NCBI GenBank assembly: GCA_003134995.1 | Contig: PLDC01000024.1 | Span: forward strand, 62,001-126,000 | Source: Acidobacteriaceae bacterium | Lineage (GTDB): Bacteria > Acidobacteriota > Terriglobia > Terriglobales > Acidobacteriaceae | DNA length: 64,000 bases | Reading direction: 5' to 3' | Shown here: positions 61,039 through 64,000 of the stretch, piece after piece | Numbering within the stretch: position 1 is the stretch's first letter | How the letters are laid out: the number at the start of each line of letters is the position of its first letter | Notes under the pieces: generated by a model | The model's input: only the letters and a program-made list of their open reading frames with translations | Databases searched by the model: none | Told to the model about the DNA's origin: nothing | Translations under genes and position numbers: made by a program

Positions 61039-61893
61039 ATGCCAAGCAAGCCACGAACGACGGGTAGCGCCGTGAGGACTGTGGCGCCCCTCGTCCCCCT
61101 GGCCATAGCGTTGATCCACGGTGGCCTGACCTCTACGTCAGCCACCTCTACGTCGGGAAGCGGCAGCCGCAGGACCCCTCCCTGCGTGGCCAGCCTGGAC
61201 TCGTGTCCTATAACAGGCTGCGCCAAGGAGGACGACGCTGACGAGCAGCTTTTGAACCAAACCAAGCGGCACCTGCCCACAGCCACCGCAGCCAAGACGC
61301 TGACTCTCGCTGACTTCACGACCCTGCAGAACCACGCGGACTCTACTGTGGATCAACGCCAGCCGCTGGACGCCACTGCCCGGGCCGAACTACATGACAT
61401 TCTTGTCAGCAGCGGTCAGACGGTATCGGAGGGCGACTTAGTTCAGGTTGATGGATACCTGGTGGGTAAGCCCCATCCCAACACCGGCGAATCGGTCAAC
61501 TGCAATCTCGGTGGTAGCGCGAACAATGACTTTCACATTCCGTTCGCCGACGACCCAGACAAGACCCCGTTCGAGGGAATCGTGGTCGAGATGATCCCGC
61601 AGAGCCGCCCATCGATTTGGTCGGTCAAGACACTAAGCAAGGTCGAGGCTGCGCGCCGCATGGTTCGAGTCACGGGCCAGCTTTTCTACGACAACATGCA
61701 CGTCGTGAATGACGACCAGGATGAGCCGAAGGGCGGCCAGCCGCCCCGCTTCTCTCTGTTCGAAGTCCATCCCATTGTCACCATCTCGGTCTGCAAGCAG
61801 CAAGACACGACATGTGAACCGAATGACTGGGAGTCGCTCGACGCCTTTCTGAGCGATGCAGGCGGAACGAAAGAAGCTCGAACCGCCAGATAG
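61039..61893 (+). CDS. Probably exported beta-rich protein of the 60-62 kb cassette
   Basis: A 284-aa protein with an N-terminal hydrophobic segment (VRTVAPLVPLAIALIHGG, about 12-29), likely a signal or anchor, and a Ser/Thr-rich linker. The main domain (about 115-265) has ordered motifs: DLVQVDGYLVGKPHPN, NCNLGG, DFHIPF, GIVVEMIPQSRPSIWSV, MVRVTGQLFYDNMHV, PRFSLFEVHPIVTISVC. The strand pattern resembles an OB-fold. Cys residues in the N-terminal linker and at the end may pair. I do not know the family. It follows protein B by 60 bases, so it is probably in the same operon. Confidence 0.7.
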   Translation: MPSKPRTTGSAVRTVAPLVPLAIALIHGGLTSTSATSTSGSGSRRTPPCVASLDSCPITGCAKEDDADEQLLNQTKRHLPTATAAKTLTLADFTTLQNHADSTVDQRQPLDATARAELHDILVSSGQTVSEGDLVQVDGYLVGKPHPNTGESVNCNLGGSANNDFHIPFADDPDKTPFEGIVVEMIPQSRPSIWSVKTLSKVEAARRMVRVTGQLFYDNMHVVNDDQDEPKGGQPPRFSLFEVHPIVTISVCKQQDTTCEPNDWESLDAFLSDAGGTKEARTAR

Positions 61894-61973
61894 GTACGTT
61901 GTCGTCCTTCGCTTCGCGTTCCACGACGAGGGTGGGAACCCTTAAATGTGCTTTGAAGCTCCGCGCCGAACAC

Positions 61974-62006
61974 CAAAAAAAGCACCCTGAGAAAACTCAG
62001 GGTGCT
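61974..62006 (-). terminator. Intrinsic terminator of the DUF6600-type gene
   Basis: Stem AGCACCCTGAG / CTCAGGGTGCT (61981-61991, 61996-62006) with an AAAA loop. On the minus strand it is followed by seven T (61975-61981). It lies 27 bases after the TAG of the minus-strand gene. Confidence 0.9.
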
Positions 62007-62032
62007 TGGAACGATTCAACGTTAATGATCCG

Positions 62033-64000
62033 CTAGCTGGGCTTCTTCTCTTCCTCTTTCTTCTTCTCCTCAGGTGTCTTCGGCGGAGGAGTCTTCTTTG
62101 GAGGAGGAGCTGCCGGTTTTGCAGCAGCCGGAGGCGGCGTATGCTCCGCCGGTTTTGCTGCTGGTGGTGGCGTTGCCGGACGCGGCGCGGGTTTCGGCTC
62201 TGGACGGGCAGCTTCGGGCCGCGCAGGTTCCGGCTTAGCTGGTTGTGCAGCGGGCGGGCGCGTGGGCGGCTCAGCGGGTTTGGTTTCAGGACGGCTCGGT
62301 GCTGGCTGTGGTTTCGCCGGCGCTGGAGCGGGCCGTGTCGGTTCTGCAGCCGGACGATTAGGAGCTGGCTGTGCCGCAGGCGGGCGTTCCGTACGCGCGG
62401 GGGGTGCAGCTGGCTTTGCCGGTTCAGCGGGACGGCTCGGTGGCGCTGCTGCTGGCCGGTTCGCCTCAGGACGAGCTGGTGCTGGTTCTGCCGCCGGACG
62501 ATTCGGCTGTGCTGCCGGAGCAGCGGGCCGCTCGTTCGCACCGGGCTGCGCTGGACGGTTCGCGGGTTGATTCGCAGGCGCTGCCGGCTGCCCAGGTCGT
62601 GCAGCAGCAGGCTGATTAGCAGGCTTGCCCATGGTTGGCGTAGCAGGTTTCGCCGGAGGCGCAACCTTTACCGCCGGATGTGCGGCTGCGGATGCTGCCG
62701 GATGCAAACTCGCCACTTGCTGCCTGCCCAGTGGAACTCCGGGATGCGCTGCCATGGCCTGTTGCCGTGCGGCAAACGTTGGCGGAGGCGGAGGTGGTGT
62801 CTTCTTCGCGACTACCTGCCGATTCGCGACGGCCGCCGGAGGCGCTGCAACGTGTCCTGCCGTAGAAGCTTTCGCTCCCTGCACGGCTTGCCGCGTCGGA
62901 GCAACTGCAACCCGTCCACTCACCGGAGCAGACGCGATCTGTTGCGCATTCACCGTGACCGCGATTTTCGCCACAGGCTGCGCGCTCGCGAAACCGTTTT
63001 GCGGAACGGCCATCACCGCGCCCTGCACACCACGATTCGCGTAAGTGATGTTGGTGATGTTTGTGGTGTTGTTTACGACTGTCGTGTTATAGACGTTCGT
63101 GATTACGGTGGTGCTGACGACTGTATTGCTGACATTGATGCGCGTCATGTATCCCGCGCTGACGTGGTAAGAAGGCACCCAGACTTCGCGCGGACCGAGA
63201 GGGAACCATCCAATGTTTCCACCCCAGCCGCCGCCTGCGCCAATGAATACAACCAGAGCGGGCGCGTACACGGCCTGCACAGCGACCGGTCCGGGAATCC
63301 AGCCCCAGCGTCCGCCGACCGAAGCCCAGCGTCCGTAATGGAACGGTGCGTAACCCCACGGAGAATCATCCACCCACGTGTAGCCCCACGGATCGATCCA
63401 GTCCCAATGGCCGGTGTGATAAGGCGCCCATCCCACCTCAACCTGCGGAAACCAGACGTGACCGTATTGCCCATCGTCGCGCCAGTTGCCGTGGTCGTCG
63501 AGATCGTCATAGCCGACGACGTCATGCGAAAGATACTGCGCCGACTTTGAAAAATCGTAGCGGTGATCGCGATCCTCGGTCCAGTTATCGAATGTATCGA
63601 AGGCGTAAATCGGTTCGACGTTTGCGGTAAGTGAATCCGTTCCGCTGAACGTTCCTCGTTGCCCGGTGCGCAGATCGAAACTCTCGCCGCCACCCGTGGC
63701 CTGGCCTTCGCCCACGCGAACGCTCACCACCGAATAGCTCCCGTCTTCGCTCGCTTCCATGCGATAGCGGCCGGGTTGCAGGATCGTGAATGCATCGTTC
63801 GGCGTGTCGATCTCGAAGTCGTCGTCCTCGTGTAGCCGGCGGACGGAAATGTTGATCATGCCGGAGGAAAGTTGGACCTGAATCGTGTTGTCATCCAGAT
63901 TCAGAAAAGAGATGCCGGTGTTTTCCGACAAGCGAATCGAGGCTGAACCCAGTTGCAGTTCGGCGCGGGAATCCCTGTCAGTCCAGAGTTGATCGCCCGT
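62033..64000 (-). CDS. DUF6600/FecR-like secreted protein with Ala/Pro-rich tail, partial
   Basis: The frame is open to the right edge, so the N terminus is missing. The first part is FecR-like (RAELQLGSASIRLSENTGIS, MINISVRRL, DFEIDTPNDAFTILQPGRYRM, VRVGEGQA). A Trp/Tyr-rich region with GHVWFPQVEVGWAPYHTGHW, GYTWVDDSPWGYAPFHYGRW, GWIPGP and GWFPLGPREVWVPSY is characteristic of DUF6600. A Thr/Asn/Val segment and about 280 residues of Ala/Pro/Lys-rich low-complexity tail (PAPARPE-, RPAAEP-type) follow, probably a wall- or periplasm-spanning linker. It is an acidobacterial-type envelope protein. A long plus-strand frame opposite is a shadow of the Pro-rich codons. Confidence 0.85.
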   Translation of the reverse strand, partial: TGDQLWTDRDSRAELQLGSASIRLSENTGISFLNLDDNTIQVQLSSGMINISVRRLHEDDDFEIDTPNDAFTILQPGRYRMEASEDGSYSVVSVRVGEGQATGGGESFDLRTGQRGTFSGTDSLTANVEPIYAFDTFDNWTEDRDHRYDFSKSAQYLSHDVVGYDDLDDHGNWRDDGQYGHVWFPQVEVGWAPYHTGHWDWIDPWGYTWVDDSPWGYAPFHYGRWASVGGRWGWIPGPVAVQAVYAPALVVFIGAGGGWGGNIGWFPLGPREVWVPSYHVSAGYMTRINVSNTVVSTTVITNVYNTTVVNNTTNITNITYANRGVQGAVMAVPQNGFASAQPVAKIAVTVNAQQIASAPVSGRVAVAPTRQAVQGAKASTAGHVAAPPAAVANRQVVAKKTPPPPPPTFAARQQAMAAHPGVPLGRQQVASLHPAASAAAHPAVKVAPPAKPATPTMGKPANQPAAARPGQPAAPANQPANRPAQPGANERPAAPAAQPNRPAAEPAPARPEANRPAAAPPSRPAEPAKPAAPPARTERPPAAQPAPNRPAAEPTRPAPAPAKPQPAPSRPETKPAEPPTRPPAAQPAKPEPARPEAARPEPKPAPRPATPPPAAKPAEHTPPPAAAKPAAPPPKKTPPPKTPEEKKKEEEKKPS

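Noticed and set aside
62006-63550. 514-aa Arg/Cys/Trp-rich plus-strand frame
   Set aside because: It is the shadow of the Ala/Pro codons of the DUF6600-type gene on the other strand, and the terminator at its start belongs to that gene.

Overview
The window looks like chromosomal DNA of a soil-type Acidobacteriota (Terriglobia/Koribacter-like) bacterium. This is inferred from gene content, not from a marker gene. The clues are high G+C, futalosine-pathway menaquinone genes, two GloVer-repeat secreted proteins, a DUF6600/FecR-type Ala/Pro-rich protein, a secreted carboxypeptidase-regulatory-like protein, a very dense two-component repertoire, and many small palindromic intergenic repeats. There is no rRNA, no integrase, no transposase and no CRISPR array.

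Layout. 1-11.5 kb is housekeeping: end of a DUF218 protein, a FecR-like protein, a HAD hydrolase, mqnD, bioY, topA, dprA, mqnA, a VTT/DedA protein and mqnC. Three steps of the futalosine route are thus within 10 kb. A four-helix-bundle gene framed by inverted repeats sits between dprA and topA. 11.7-15.3 kb is an accessory patch: a SLATT-like two-TM protein, a small overlapping ORF, and a ParA-like ATPase joined to a coiled coil, one TM helix and pentapeptide repeats. It is followed by two diverged 110-bp direct repeats, a 53-aa ORF and a tRNA-like sequence. 15.3-23.5 kb holds an orphan antitoxin, a vapBC-type pair, a processive GT2 glycosyltransferase, a lipoprotein sugar-binding protein and an exported Xaa-Pro peptidase.

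23.5-38.3 kb holds an MlaFE-type ABC pair, an NtrC regulator with its PDZ/GAF/PAS kinase, a six-gene phosphorelay operon joined by 4-5 bp overlaps that has no DNA-binding output, and rmuC. 38.5-45 kb has a CAP-domain protein, a DUF899 protein with a tiny membrane partner, two GloVer proteins and a DUF72 protein. 45.6-53.8 kb is a complete minus-strand chemotaxis operon (TonB-like, MCP, CheW, CheR, CheA, CheB, CheY, CheX). 54-59.9 kb is a plus-strand operon of a 1293-aa multi-GAF/PAS kinase, a receiver and a sigma54 activator. 60-61.9 kb is a second unrecognised cassette: two mutually similar small membrane proteins and a probably exported protein. The window ends inside the DUF6600-type gene.

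The best candidates for an undescribed system are the 11.7-14.4 kb SLATT-like/ParA-pentapeptide cassette and the 60.1-61.9 kb membrane cassette. Functions for both are inference from domain shape and context only.
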